Source: Chara braunii
Lineage: Eukaryota; Streptophyta; Charophyceae; Charales; Characeae
NCBI GenBank assembly: GCA_003427395.1
Contig: BFEA01000126.1
Span: 340,721-370,297 of the forward strand
Direction of reading: 5' to 3'
DNA length: 29,577 bases
Each line of letters begins with the position of its first letter. Positions within the stretch are counted from its first letter, which is position 1. The position numbers and the translations under genes were made by a program. The notes under the pieces were generated by a model. That model made no database searches and was not told the origin of the DNA. It saw only the letters and a program-made list of their open reading frames with translations. Positions 19,681 to 28,968 of this stretch are shown here, piece after piece.

Positions 19681-19760
19681 TGTCGCTCAGTTAGGTCTCG
19701 GGTTCAAACCCATTGGCCTCTATGTATCTTCCTGGGTAAGCTTCTTGGCGCCATCATGTA
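19681..19760 (+). mobile_element. tRNA-derived SINE, copy 2 (5' part)
   Basis: GTCGCTCAGTTAGG (A-box-like) is followed almost at once by the B-box GGTTCAAACCC, then ATTGGCCTCTATGTATCTTC...TTGGCGCC as in copy 1. The stretch between the boxes is deleted and the rest of the body is missing. Confidence 0.7.
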
Positions 19761-19843
19761 GCATTAATTTTTTGTTTTTTCTTTCCGATAATTCACCATC
19801 CTGAAACCCCCCCCCCGTTCCCTCAGTAACAGATCTCCTAGGG

Positions 19844-19847
<4 letters not shown>

Positions 19848-19914
<67 letters not shown>

Positions 19915-20082
19915 AGGCCCAGTGAACACAGTATCTGCCTGCTCGCTCAAACGCCTCGACAAACTCCGCTCGTCCTCACATCCGCGAATTTCCTGACCTC
20001 TACTCCCCTTTCCACTCTCCCAGGCGCAACAAGCAGACTCCCGTCCGAGGGTATGCTCTTCATCACCCTCTATCGAATTGTT

Positions 20083-20126
<44 letters not shown>

Positions 20127-20270
20127 GCCCAACGAACACAGTGTCCGGTTGCTCACACACACACACAAAGAGGCCCAATGAACACACGCGTCAACTACCT
20201 TCGATCCTAATCACCCTCCGTGAACTTCCCGCCTCTTCTACACCCCTTCCCACTCTCTCAGGTCCAACAA
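19848..20270. repeat. Duplicated (TC)n(AC)n microsatellite unit
   Basis: (TC)n(AC)n at 19848-19912 is followed by CAGAGGCCCAGTGAACACAG and then by TTCCTGACCTCTACTCCCC...CAGGCGCAACAA. A second, diverged copy starts at 20082-20122 and continues CAGAGGCCCAACGAACACAG with the matching tail near 20230-20267. A third partial AC...AGAGGCCCAATGAACACA follows at about 20155. No gene. Confidence 0.88.
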
Positions 20271-20748
20271 ACCGAGTTGCTAGTGAAGTAACCATACTGT
20301 ACGGCAAGCACAACATTCAGCATGCGAATATATACACCATCAAAACGAGATGCTTTACGCAAAGAAAGAGGAGCCAGCAATAGGGCCAAATCCAAACCGA
20401 TGACCGATCGAAAAAAACATACACAAAGTAAGAACCCTAAACTGTCATTTCACGACCAGATACCCATCTCGGCGGTCCAATCCACACTCTCTCACACTAA
20501 CTCTCCACTTACGATTCCATCGATTCACCTAACTTGCTGCTACCATTGGCGCCATCATGCCACTACCACTAGGAGAATATGAGAAAGTCGCACAACACAG
20601 CCGCACAGCATGCCACTGCTACTAGGAGAATATGAAAAAGTCGAACAACACAGCCACACAGCCGTTTCATCAAAGAAGAACCAAGGGTTGTAGATACCAA
20701 TATGATGCTCATCGATCGATCTCGACGCCTCCTGTCCCCCACGAAGAA

Positions 20749-20870
20749 GGGCCTCCCGCCACTACTCTCGACATGCACAAAAGACAAAGCATGGCGATGC
20801 ATCTTTCCATGTTCTAGCGCAAGATTCACTCTCATTTTCCACATGTCAAAAGTTAATGGAGCGAGGCCCA
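20749..20870. mobile_element. Foldback MITE family B, copy 2
   Basis: GGGCCTCCCGCCACTACTCT at the left and GGAGCGAGGCCC at the right, with the shared interior CATGCACAAAAGACAAAGCA, ATCTTTCCATGTTCTAGCGC and AAGATTCACTCTCATTTTCC. The right arm is more diverged than in copy 1. Confidence 0.82.
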
Positions 20871-21584
20871 ATGTCTCGTTGATCCCAAAGCGTAAGGACA
20901 GATCCTGAGACCCGATGCTGTCTGAGATATCGACGTACCCTTCATCCTATACACGTTCGCACTTACCGTTTCACCACAAAGTGCATCCCGCCACAGAAGT
21001 CGACCAAGTGCATCCGGCCTCGAGCCATCGATTACATCCGTGCCTTCACACACGACAGACAGGCATAACCGTTTCAACCGAGCGAAATAAAACCGAAAGT
21101 GCATCCGGCCACTGAAGTCGGCCAACTGCATCCTTTCGTGTTACTATTTATAGCACACGCATGAATCCCTGCGCTTTCTGTGTTGAGATGCACATGTTTC
21201 GAGTTTCATTTCGTATGCCACGCGGCTTGCAGGCCCAAAGAAGAGGGCAGCACCACGCCGTCGCTCAGCAGATGATGACAGCACATAGACTCTCAAGTAT
21301 GGAATTAAACCGCACACCTACACTCCTCTTCTGGAAAAGGCGAATCAACAAAAGAGTTTTCTTTCAACAAACAACCACAAACTAATTACAAATCACCTTG
21401 CTCATCCTGCGCAACTAAAAAAGCAAAAAGAAATTTTAAAGGATTTCGATCTCAACTAGAACCAACCCCAGATCCACCAAATACCAGCTGATCCCTTAAC
21501 GTTTGAATCTCAAGAAAAGGACAACGCATACAGATCGACACGCAGCTGAACAATCGACGCCAACGGAGAAAATGAATCGACTCC
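20871..21584. other. Gene-free spacer
   Basis: No gene recognised. Short direct repeats of the form GTGCATCC(G)GCC(A/T)C occur near 20985, 21008 and 21099 (AAGTGCATCCCGCCAC, CAAGTGCATCCGGCCTC, AAAGTGCATCCGGCCAC). Confidence 0.5.
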
Positions 21585-21699
21585 CTACCATTCTTCCCCC
21601 GAATACGACGTACGGTCATTATAGCTCTATTTAGACTGAAAGGTACCCCAAATACAGCTTTAATGTACCGTACGTCGTATTCGGGGGAAGAGAAGGTAG
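21585..21699. mobile_element. MITE family A, copy 3 (best preserved)
   Basis: Inverted ends CTACCATTCTTCCCCCGAAT and the inverted ATTCGGGGGAAGAGAAGGTAG. They extend inward as ACGACGTACGGTCATTATAGCT against AGCTTTAATGTACCGTACGTCGT, nearly 40 bp in total. The element is about 115 bp with no coding capacity. The superfamily cannot be assigned without a clear target duplication. Confidence 0.9.
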
Positions 21700-22080
21700 T
21701 GCACCGCAAGAGCTCGAAACACAACGCCCGTAGATAAAAGAAAACCTAAAAAAGAGCAATTATCAAAGCTTTCGCAAGAACAAGAAAATAAAAAGAAAAA
21801 AGAGTAAGAAAAAAAGGAACAAAGATACCCGTAAATTTTAATTGGAAGCACGGTTCAAGCACCAGAAGAGCAGCAGCACGAGCACAGTAGATGGCAGCAC
21901 CAGCTGCTGCCATCAGCAGCAGTCGCTGTACATGCTAAAAGATCATCATTCTATAGCCATTAGCATCTTATTAAACTTTCTATCCTCTTAAAAACATACT
22001 CTAGGTGTCAAATATCCTACTATCTATGCTGCCTGAGTCGATAATATCTACATAGAGATAAACGCCAGGTAAGTGAGAGA
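21700..22080. other. Gene-free spacer with AGC-rich hairpin
   Basis: GATGGCAGCA (21890-21899) pairs perfectly with TGCTGCCATC (21905-21914) around CCAGC, in an AGCAGC-rich setting. No gene. Confidence 0.6.
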
Positions 22081-22086
22081 GTTACA

Positions 22087-22136
22087 GCGGGAGGGGACGG
22101 GAGGGGAGGGGAGGGGAGGGAAGGGGAGGGGAGGTA
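22087..22136. repeat. GGGGA minisatellite
   Basis: Repeated GGGAGGGG/GGGGA words on the plus strand give many G-tracts in 50 bp, enough for several G-quadruplexes. Confidence 0.9.
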
Positions 22137-22189
22137 ACAGGACGGGAGGTCCTCCCACAGATGAGAGCTCAGCCTCACCGTCCTCACGG

Positions 22190-22935
22190 GAAGGAGATGA
22201 GCTTATCTCTCGTACGTAGTGCGTACTACCGTCGTCGCTCGTTTCCACCGGCTTAACAAAGCATCCCAACATCAGACCAAATCGGCCTCTTCAACTCGTC
22301 AAGAATCAAGATAGAAAAAAAATATCACCATTTGGCATCATTCATGCGAAGATTAACAAAAATCTCGTGCTATTACACTTCCCACTGGTGAGCTCCACAG
22401 ATCGTTCGTAGTACTGTCGTGTCGTCGTTCGTTTTCACCGGCCTCAGTCGCCCCGGTACTGTCGTCGTTCGTTTTCACCGGCCTCAATAGGCACCCTGCG
22501 AGAGATGAATTCAGCGCCTCTCAAGTAGTACGCAGGACAAGCCTTTCGTTCGTTAAATCTGCCTCCACAAGGCCACTATCTATTGTGAACTCCTCTCAAG
22601 AAGAGCACGCAGTACCGTCTTCGTTCCAATAAACCCGCTTCACCGCTCGAGTAGCAGCTAATTCCGTCGAAGTAGGCATCGTTCTATTTTGGTAGACAAG
22701 CCCCTCTCGAATAGCAGCTAATTCCGTCAAAGTAGTTTGTTTCCACCGCTTTCGAAGGCACACGGCAGGAGAAGCCCCTCTCGAGTAGCACCTCGTATAT
22801 CGATGTAGTTTTTTTCCACCGGTCTCGAAGGCACACGGCAGGAGGTGATTCGATCATTTCAGCGCCTCTCAAGTTCGTTCGCCGTGCCGTCTTTCGCTCC
22901 TTTCCACCGGCTTCACAAGGCACGTCACCTGACAT
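22190..22935. repeat. Diverged tandem array with CGTTTCCACCGGC core
   Basis: The core TCGTT(C)GTTTYCACCGGC(C)TC recurs at roughly 22235, 22425, 22468, 22740, 22812 and 22903. It is accompanied by CCTCTCGARTAGCASCT (about 22635, 22700, 22780), AATTCCGTCRAAGTAG (about 22660, 22722) and TCGAAGGCACACGGCAGGAG (22752, 22828). Units of about 45-110 bp were duplicated at different times. No reading frame is conserved. Confidence 0.75.
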
Positions 22936-23936
22936 CACATCAAATCGCTCCCTTCCACTCATAACCACTCGATACAAAAAACATTATCAACATCTGTATT
23001 ATTCATGGGGAAAAAAAACAAAAATCTAGTGGTTACGGACTTTTTGGAAATTTTCCACTACCTAAAGCCAATGAGAATTTAGCTGTGTAATTTCGTGCTA
23101 TTCAAGCGGAGAAAAACAGAAATCTCGTGCAATTGTGTATTTTCTGCATCATACTGCCAACACAATCATCCCGCGACTTCAATCAGCGCAACGCAGATGT
23201 AAAAGGAAAAACGAAACAAAGAAAAGACAAGGCCGGCGACATAAAGTTCACCGCAAGCAGATAAAAAAAAAAAAAAAAAAAAAAAAAGAACGCAAGGCCG
23301 CCGATTTTCCTCTTCATGTGTCCGCCTACCCCACTCGCACCCTCTGCACCGATCCGCCGAACAAGCAAGCAATCGCACGAGCTGTCAAAGCCTGATGATG
23401 AAGAACTAGACTCGACGGCGACAACAACAGACATTCAAAGATAGATGAAATCGTCATCATACGGTGCATCCTGTCCTTCGTGAAGAGCGGACAACGACAA
23501 CGACAGAGGAGTACATCCTCGTTGAACACGACCTTAATTCACCGTCAAAACCGCCTCCTCTATGACTACTCGAATAGCTTCATCCCCTCCCTCCACCAAT
23601 AGCTTTATCCCCTTAAATTCATGCCCTCCCTCCAGCCAATAGCTTCACCCCCTTACTTAACGCCGTCCGGGTACTTACATATCTATTAACACTAGACTAA
23701 CAACTACAAACAGTTAACACTAAAATACTATAAACAGTAATTTAACCCCCTCCATGTAATTACATAGCCGTTAGTTCGAGTATAAAGGACACTACGCCAG
23801 CGTTTGGCTCGGTGTCATAGACACAGTAACTGGTCATCAAGACTCGTCAATCCTTCCGGCAGGGAGGAAAACACGCATGTAGAATGCCGATGACAACATG
23901 CTGTCCTGAAGACCGTACTTAAGGAATCTAAACTCT
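22936..23936. other. Gene-free AT-rich region
   Basis: Contains a 24-A or longer run at about 23263-23287 and a diverged duplication (CCCCTCCCTCCACCAATAGC near 23584 and CCTCCCTCCAGCCAATAGC near 23627). No gene. Confidence 0.6.
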
Positions 23937-24165
23937 CGACGCAGCAGGAGAAAGTTCACCGAGTTCTCTAGCAGAGAAAGATAAAACCGTCCCACCTCCG
24001 CTCCTTCACCCACCGGCTCCCACACTTAAAATTAATCACAACGAATCAATCGACGCAGCAGGAGAAAGTTCACCGAGTTCTCTTCCCTAGCAGAGAAAGA
24101 TAAGACCGTCCCACCTCTGCTCCTTCAGCCACCGGCTCCCACACTTAATCAAAAATTAATCAAAA
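23937..24165. repeat. 114-bp tandem duplication
   Basis: CGACGCAGCAGGAGAAAGTT starts at 23937 and at 24051. Both units run through CACCGAGTTCTC, GCAGAGAAAGATAA, ACCGTCCCACCTC, GCTCCTTCA and CCACCGGCTCCCACACTTAA. They differ by a few substitutions and a 6-bp indel, so the duplication is recent. Confidence 0.93.
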
Positions 24166-24477
24166 CGAATCAATCACTCACTGCCAACATCCTAAGAGCA
24201 CTCGCTCCAGACTACTCCTACAGCCGCGCTCACCGCAGCAAATGCCATGCCGTCCCTGTCGCCCCCTACCCTCCCTCCCTTCCTCGTTGCAGACAAGAGC
24301 AGCAGCTGCTGCACTAGACGGACAAGAGAGCCACGCGAGCTGCTACCAACAACAATGCCACAGCAATACTTCCCAACTTCAAAACCTCCAGCTGGACTCG
24401 ATCCCCGTTCCGCATCATGCCCGGCCGCCTGGGAATCCGCCCCCGCCGCTTTCACCTCTTCCACACAGGGTAGAAAC

Positions 24478-24880
24478 AACAGAGAGCGTCTCAAAACGCG
24501 CTGCCCGCGCGACTTACGAAGTACTAGCACCTAGTCCAGATCACGTACGCCATCGCGTCAAAACCAACAACTGATTTCCTCCGCCGTCCTCCCTTCTCCC
24601 TCGTCCCTCACGTGCATCCGTTTCAGCAGCACCACAGGTCTCATCGCCTCCACTCCCTCCCTCTCCTTTCTTCGTCGCTTTCATCTTTCTACGCCGAATA
24701 GAACATCAGAGAGCGTCTCGAGACGCGCGACACGCCTGACTTGCCAATTAACAATACCTACTCCAGATCACGCATGCCATCGTGTCAAGATCAACGACCG
24801 ATCTCCTCCCTTCTCCCTCCTCCCTCGCGTGTATCCGTGTTCATCAGCACCACAGGTCTCGTCTCCCCCACTCACTACCC
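24478..24880. repeat. Diverged ~232-bp tandem duplication downstream of the ATPase gene
   Basis: CAGAGAGCGTCTCAAAACGCG (24479) and CAGAGAGCGTCTCGAGACGCG (24710) open two units. Both continue through CCAGATCACG, GCCATCG(C/T)GTCAA, CTCCCTTCTCCCT and CAGCACCACAGGTCTC. The region is the 3' flank of the minus-strand ATPase gene. Confidence 0.85.
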
Positions 24881-25077
24881 CCCCTTTTTCGCCGATACAT
24901 ACCCCCAAACAAATTAAATTTAAGAAAAGGAAAACAAAAATGATAAAACGAGACGGCGTACAGCAGAAGAACCACCGCCTCTCGCAGTCCACAGCAGCCG
25001 CCCGAGGAAGAGGCAGACATCGACACCACGCATGCGCCACAGCTGCTCAACTCTCTTCAGGGGGCCTGCAGCTCCGC

Positions 25078-28029
25078 TCACTTGTGCTTGCGCGGCGGCG
25101 GCGGCGTCGCAGCATCCGCCTTCTTCAACATCTCGGCCCTCAGCTCTGCCGCGATCCGAGCTCCCGCTTCCCTCGAATAAGACACAGAGAGGTATTCCTG
25201 GCCGTCCTCTCCGACTTCGAACTTGGCGCCAATCTCTCTTCCCAGTCTGGTGTCCTCCGCAGTGGCAGCCGCCACTCCTTCCTTGAATTGCCTAGCCATG
25301 GCCTTGCCGCTCGCCCTGCTGTAGCTCGCAGTGACTACCTCGTTTTCCTGGCCCACCGGTTCCAACACCTCCTTGCCCGGAGTCTTCACGTACACCTCCC
25401 TACCCTTGTTGACTCCAAAAACGTTGTACTTGATGACGAAGTAGTACGACCCCACCTTACACGCGTCCTGAATAAACCACCACAAAACGCAATAGAGCCA
25501 GACCCAGATTGTCCACAACTTGTACTCCGCGCTGCGGTTCGCGAGACCCTCGAGGGGCATGTGTTCAAACTCCACTTTGGGGAAGCAGGAGGCGATGATG
25601 GTGGAGATGCCGAGAGAGATGAAGGCGCCGCAGAAGAGGAGGAGGCCAGGTCGTTGGGTGAAGAACCAACCGCGCGTTCGTGAGCTGAAGAGAGTGAGAA
25701 AGTCAGACAGAGACACCTTCAGGTAGATCATCGTCACGATCTGCCCGTAAGCCATCGGTTTCAGACCCATTTTATCGAAGAGAGAACCCACCCTCCAGGA
25801 ATCGAGAGCCGCCCACAGCAGAATCAACGAGGAGAAGCACGCCACGCCGGCCAGCACCACCGAGGCCAGAGTCAAAACCTTCAAGTTCCACTTCTCCGGG
25901 TTCTGAGACGGAATCACGTAATCGTACCCGATGGTGATCAGCGTGCCGTCGTTCAGCAGCGTGATGAGCATGAGCAGCAGCACCGGGAGCTGGAAAAACT
26001 CCGGCCATCCATCCTCCTTCTCGATCTTCTTTATATCCCGGTCGATGCAGTTCCGAAACTTACCCGTTTCTTTTCCGCAAAAGTCCGGCTGATAATCCTT
26101 CGGATTGAACGCGAAGACAGCGATGAAGAAGAAGCACAGCAGCTGTAACGTGGCGGCTATTCTGTAGTTGATGAAGGACTTGACTCGTTGGAAGATGCAC
26201 CTGGCCACAATAATGGCCTCGACGACGACAGAGAGACCGGGCGAGGTCAAGACGATGTCCGAAGCCGCGCGCGCGGCGTCCGTCGCCCCCGACACGGCAA
26301 TTCCCACGTCCGCCCTTTTCAACGCCGGCGCGTCGTTGACGCCATCGCCGGTCATACCGACAGAGCAGCCGATCTGCCGCAGAGCCTCGACGATGAGGTA
26401 CTTGTGTTCGGGGAAGACCTGCGCAAACCCGTCGCAATCGAGGATCATGGGCCCATAGTTCTTACCGAGATCCTTGGGCACCTTGTTGTCCTCTCCCAGA
26501 CTGGGCAGCCCTTGCACACCTCGGATGCTGGTTCCCAAGCCGAGCGACCGCGCCGTTTCCAACGCGATGACCACCTGATCGCCCGTGACCATCTTCACGA
26601 CGACGCCAAACTTCTGCGCGCGCTCAATGGTGTCCTTGGTGTCAGGTCGGGGCGGGTCCAAGAAAGTGAGCACGCCCATCAACCGCCATCCCTCCCCTTC
26701 TTCCGCCTTCGCCACCGCCAAGCAGCGGATCCCCCTCAGACCGAACTGGTTGACCCGGGCGTTGACCTCGTTGGAGATCTCGTTCTTGTTCTCGCACAGG
26801 TCGAGAATGATGTGCGGCGCTCCTTTGGTGGTCCTGAACACCTTGCCATCCGGACCTCTCAGGGTGGCTTCCGTCCTCTTGACCTTCGGATTGAACGGCA
26901 TGTAGTCGAGCTGCTGATAGACGTCCAGCGAGTGCAGGTCCGCCGTGCCCAGGACCATGGTGTCGAGAGCGTCCTTCGGCGGCTCCTTCCACTTCGCCGC
27001 CAGAGCTGCCGCTCGGATCACGGTCTCCCTCGACTCTCCCTTCATGAAGATTGGCGTCTCCTCCTGAATAACCATCTTGTTCAGAGTCAGCGTCCCCGTC
27101 TTGTCGCTGCACAGCACGTTCATTCCCGCCATCTCTTCGATCGCCACCAGTCTGGTCACAATCGCATTCATGCCCGAAAGATTCCTCGATCCGACGGCCA
27201 GCGTACAGGTCGTCACAATCTCGATTGCCAGCGGCACCGATGCCACCATGAGCACCACAACGAACCTCAACGCCTCGATGAAGTCCTGATCACGACCCTT
27301 CAGCAGGTACACGAGGGCGATGGCGCAGAGGGTGATGGAGATGACGACGAGACCCGCCGTGATCTTCAGGATGATCTTCTGGATATTGCCGAGCTCGTTC
27401 GTCTCCGTGAGCAGCGCCGCCGTCCTTCCAAAAAACGTGTTCTTACCCGTCCCGATCACGGTGGCCTCCACCTCCCCTTGCACGCAAGTCGATCCCCACT
27501 GCGCCTCGTCGCCTCCACACTTGGTCTCTGGCATCGACTCCCCCGTGAGCGCCGACGTGTCCACGTCGATGGTTCCCTCGTTGATGATGCAATCAGCGGG
27601 CACTGCGGAACCGGCGCCCAGCAGCACAAGGTCTCCCGGGACCAGCACCGACGCGTCGATCGTTTGCACCTTGCCATCCCTCTTCACCGTCGCTCGGGGC
27701 TTCAGCGAAGCCTTCAGCGCCGCCACAGCATTTCCCGCCTTCGTCGTCTCGTACCAGCCGATGGTCGCGTTGCACAGCTGAATTATCAGCAGGATGCCAG
27801 CGTCCAGCCAGTTCTTGATTGCCAGCTCGACAAGAATAGCAATCCAAATCAGGATGGGCATAGGCGCGTACAGCTGCCGCAAGAAGATGAGCCAGCTGGG
27901 AGTCACCTTCTCTTCCAGCTCGTTGCGGCCATGGATAGCAAGCAGGTTGCTCGCCTCCTCGCTCGTCAGTCCCTTGGAAGGCACGAAGTCCTTGGGCATG
28001 CCGCCCTTACGCTCTTCCTCCTGCCCCAT
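25078..28029 (-). CDS. Plasma-membrane P-type H+-ATPase (P3A), 983 aa, intronless
   Basis: Pumps protons out of the cell using ATP, energising secondary transport. P-type marks in order: actuator LTGES (161-165), M4 VPLAIE (265-270), phosphorylation site CSDKTGTLT (Asp309), KGAP (402-405), VTGDQ (481-485) and TGDGVNDAPALKRADVGIAV (560-579). Asn100 and Asp694 (LLNDGT) match the residues that bind and accept the proton in plant pumps. The start is fixed: in-frame TAA GCA GCC precedes the ATG (GCCATGG context), and length is normal for the family. Odd points: Glu270 where plant pumps have Pro; Gln629 in M5 where AHA2 has Arg655; a long M5-M6 loop with Cys651 and Cys661; a ~100-residue tail with two SYSR-x2-G-x3-A motifs (902, 950) and Lys-rich end, without the penultimate Thr used for 14-3-3 binding. 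This is the non-pT type seen in algae. No introns, unlike land-plant homologues. Confidence 0.97.
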   Translation of the reverse strand: MGQEEERKGGMPKDFVPSKGLTSEEASNLLAIHGRNELEEKVTPSWLIFLRQLYAPMPILIWIAILVELAIKNWLDAGILLIIQLCNATIGWYETTKAGNAVAALKASLKPRATVKRDGKVQTIDASVLVPGDLVLLGAGSAVPADCIINEGTIDVDTSALTGESMPETKCGGDEAQWGSTCVQGEVEATVIGTGKNTFFGRTAALLTETNELGNIQKIILKITAGLVVISITLCAIALVYLLKGRDQDFIEALRFVVVLMVASVPLAIEIVTTCTLAVGSRNLSGMNAIVTRLVAIEEMAGMNVLCSDKTGTLTLNKMVIQEETPIFMKGESRETVIRAAALAAKWKEPPKDALDTMVLGTADLHSLDVYQQLDYMPFNPKVKRTEATLRGPDGKVFRTTKGAPHIILDLCENKNEISNEVNARVNQFGLRGIRCLAVAKAEEGEGWRLMGVLTFLDPPRPDTKDTIERAQKFGVVVKMVTGDQVVIALETARSLGLGTSIRGVQGLPSLGEDNKVPKDLGKNYGPMILDCDGFAQVFPEHKYLIVEALRQIGCSVGMTGDGVNDAPALKRADVGIAVSGATDAARAASDIVLTSPGLSVVVEAIIVARCIFQRVKSFINYRIAATLQLLCFFFIAVFAFNPKDYQPDFCGKETGKFRNCIDRDIKKIEKEDGWPEFFQLPVLLLMLITLLNDGTLITIGYDYVIPSQNPEKWNLKVLTLASVVLAGVACFSSLILLWAALDSWRVGSLFDKMGLKPMAYGQIVTMIYLKVSLSDFLTLFSSRTRGWFFTQRPGLLLFCGAFISLGISTIIASCFPKVEFEHMPLEGLANRSAEYKLWTIWVWLYCVLWWFIQDACKVGSYYFVIKYNVFGVNKGREVYVKTPGKEVLEPVGQENEVVTASYSRASGKAMARQFKEGVAAATAEDTRLGREIGAKFEVGEDGQEYLSVSYSREAGARIAAELRAEMLKKADAATPPPPRKHK

Positions 28030-28400
28030 GGCTGCTTACCACACGGCTTCCGCTGCTGCTCCCGCCGCTTCCTCCCCCGCCCCGCGCCCCGCCACCGATG
28101 CGGCTGCGCTTCTCCTCCCGCCTTCTTCCCCTTGCACAGGCGCTGCCCCCTCTCTCCTCAGACGCCCGATGCGAAACGACACCTCACCGGGGTTTGTTCA
28201 TGTCATTTTTATCTTGCGAATACCGCGGTTCTCAGTCTTATTTATTGAACTGCCTCTTTCTCAAGGACATTGATTGAGGAAGTGCTGAACTTCCCCTCTT
28301 CAACCGAATACAACGCGCCCTTGTCATGACTGTATGGCGCCGCAATGATCGCCCGGATGCATTCATGAGGGTGCGTTGTGTTCGCGGGAGACGCTTGGCC
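28030..28400 (-). promoter_or_regulatory. 5' flank and probable 5' UTR/promoter of the H+-ATPase gene
   Basis: The first 150 bp upstream of the ATG are purine/GC-rich on the coding strand (GGGGCGCGGGGCGGGGG-like), and further upstream becomes AT-rich. No clear TATA box or initiator can be placed, so this is defined by position only. Copies of foldback MITE family B begin about 375 bp upstream of the start codon. Confidence 0.35.
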
Positions 28401-28403
28401 TCT

Positions 28404-28500
28404 GGGCGCTGCTCCACCGCTCAGCACATGCACACAAGACGAAAACATAACGCTGTATCTTCGGGCCTCACTTCTCTACTCACCACATGCAGAAAACAAA
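28404..28500. mobile_element. Foldback MITE family B, two truncated left ends
   Basis: GGGCGCTGCTCCACCGCTCA...CATGCACACAAGACGAAAAC...GCTGTATCTT (28404-28460) matches the left half of family B. It is followed at once by a second left end, GGGCCTCACTTCTCTACTCA CCACATGCAGAAAACAAA (28462-28500). Neither has its right arm. Confidence 0.65.
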
Positions 28501-28561
28501 TAATTAACAAAAAAGAAAAACAGCCAGACAAAAAATATGGCGGTGTTTCCTCCCATCAGTC

Positions 28562-28685
28562 AGGGCATCGCCACACCACTCCCGAAATGTGCCAAATTGA
28601 GAATGAACTTCCTTGCAGAACATCGTCAGATGCACCCGTCACATTTTTGTCTTTTTCACATTTCGAGAGTGGTGTGGCGAGGCCT
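28562..28685. mobile_element. Foldback MITE family B, inverted copy
   Basis: Arms GGGCATCGCCACACCACTCC and the inverted GAGTGGTGTGGCGAGGCC flank an interior that matches the other copies only when reverse-complemented (TTGAGAATGAACTTCC, CATTTTTGTC). It is about 125 bp, with arms of about 28 bp and one or two mismatches. It carries a coordinated change: GCCACACCACTC in the left arm pairs with GAGTGGTGTGGC in the right arm, where other copies have GCTCCACTACTC. Confidence 0.85.
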
Positions 28686-28968
28686 ATATTCCGGCGGAGG
28701 ACAGGGGGGCCTTGCCGCACCCCTCGCGAAACGAAAAGCATTGCGAGCGTATGGTCCCGCAGAATGTAGCTATATTCATCCGGTACTATTCGTAGGAAAG
28801 GATATTTCTTGCCAGCCTCTGCAGATGCGCTCGCATTGTCATTCGTTTCCTCAATGCTGTGGCGATTCTATGCTCAGTTTGGACCATTGCTCGATTAATG
28901 CGTGTCCTTTGCCTCGGGCCATGTGCTAATCTACCTTCTCTGTATCCTTCCATCGAATTTTAACGGAT
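28686..28968. other. Spacer between foldback copies
   Basis: No gene or repeat recognised. Confidence 0.5.

Noticed and set aside
24835-24842. Reverse-strand CTGATGA as a second hammerhead
   Set aside because: No stem II and no GAAA follow on that strand.
26188-28248. 686-codon open frame on the plus strand opposite the H+-ATPase gene
   Set aside because: It is antisense to a strongly supported gene, rich in Arg/His/Asp as expected from mirrored GC-rich codons, and shows no domain.
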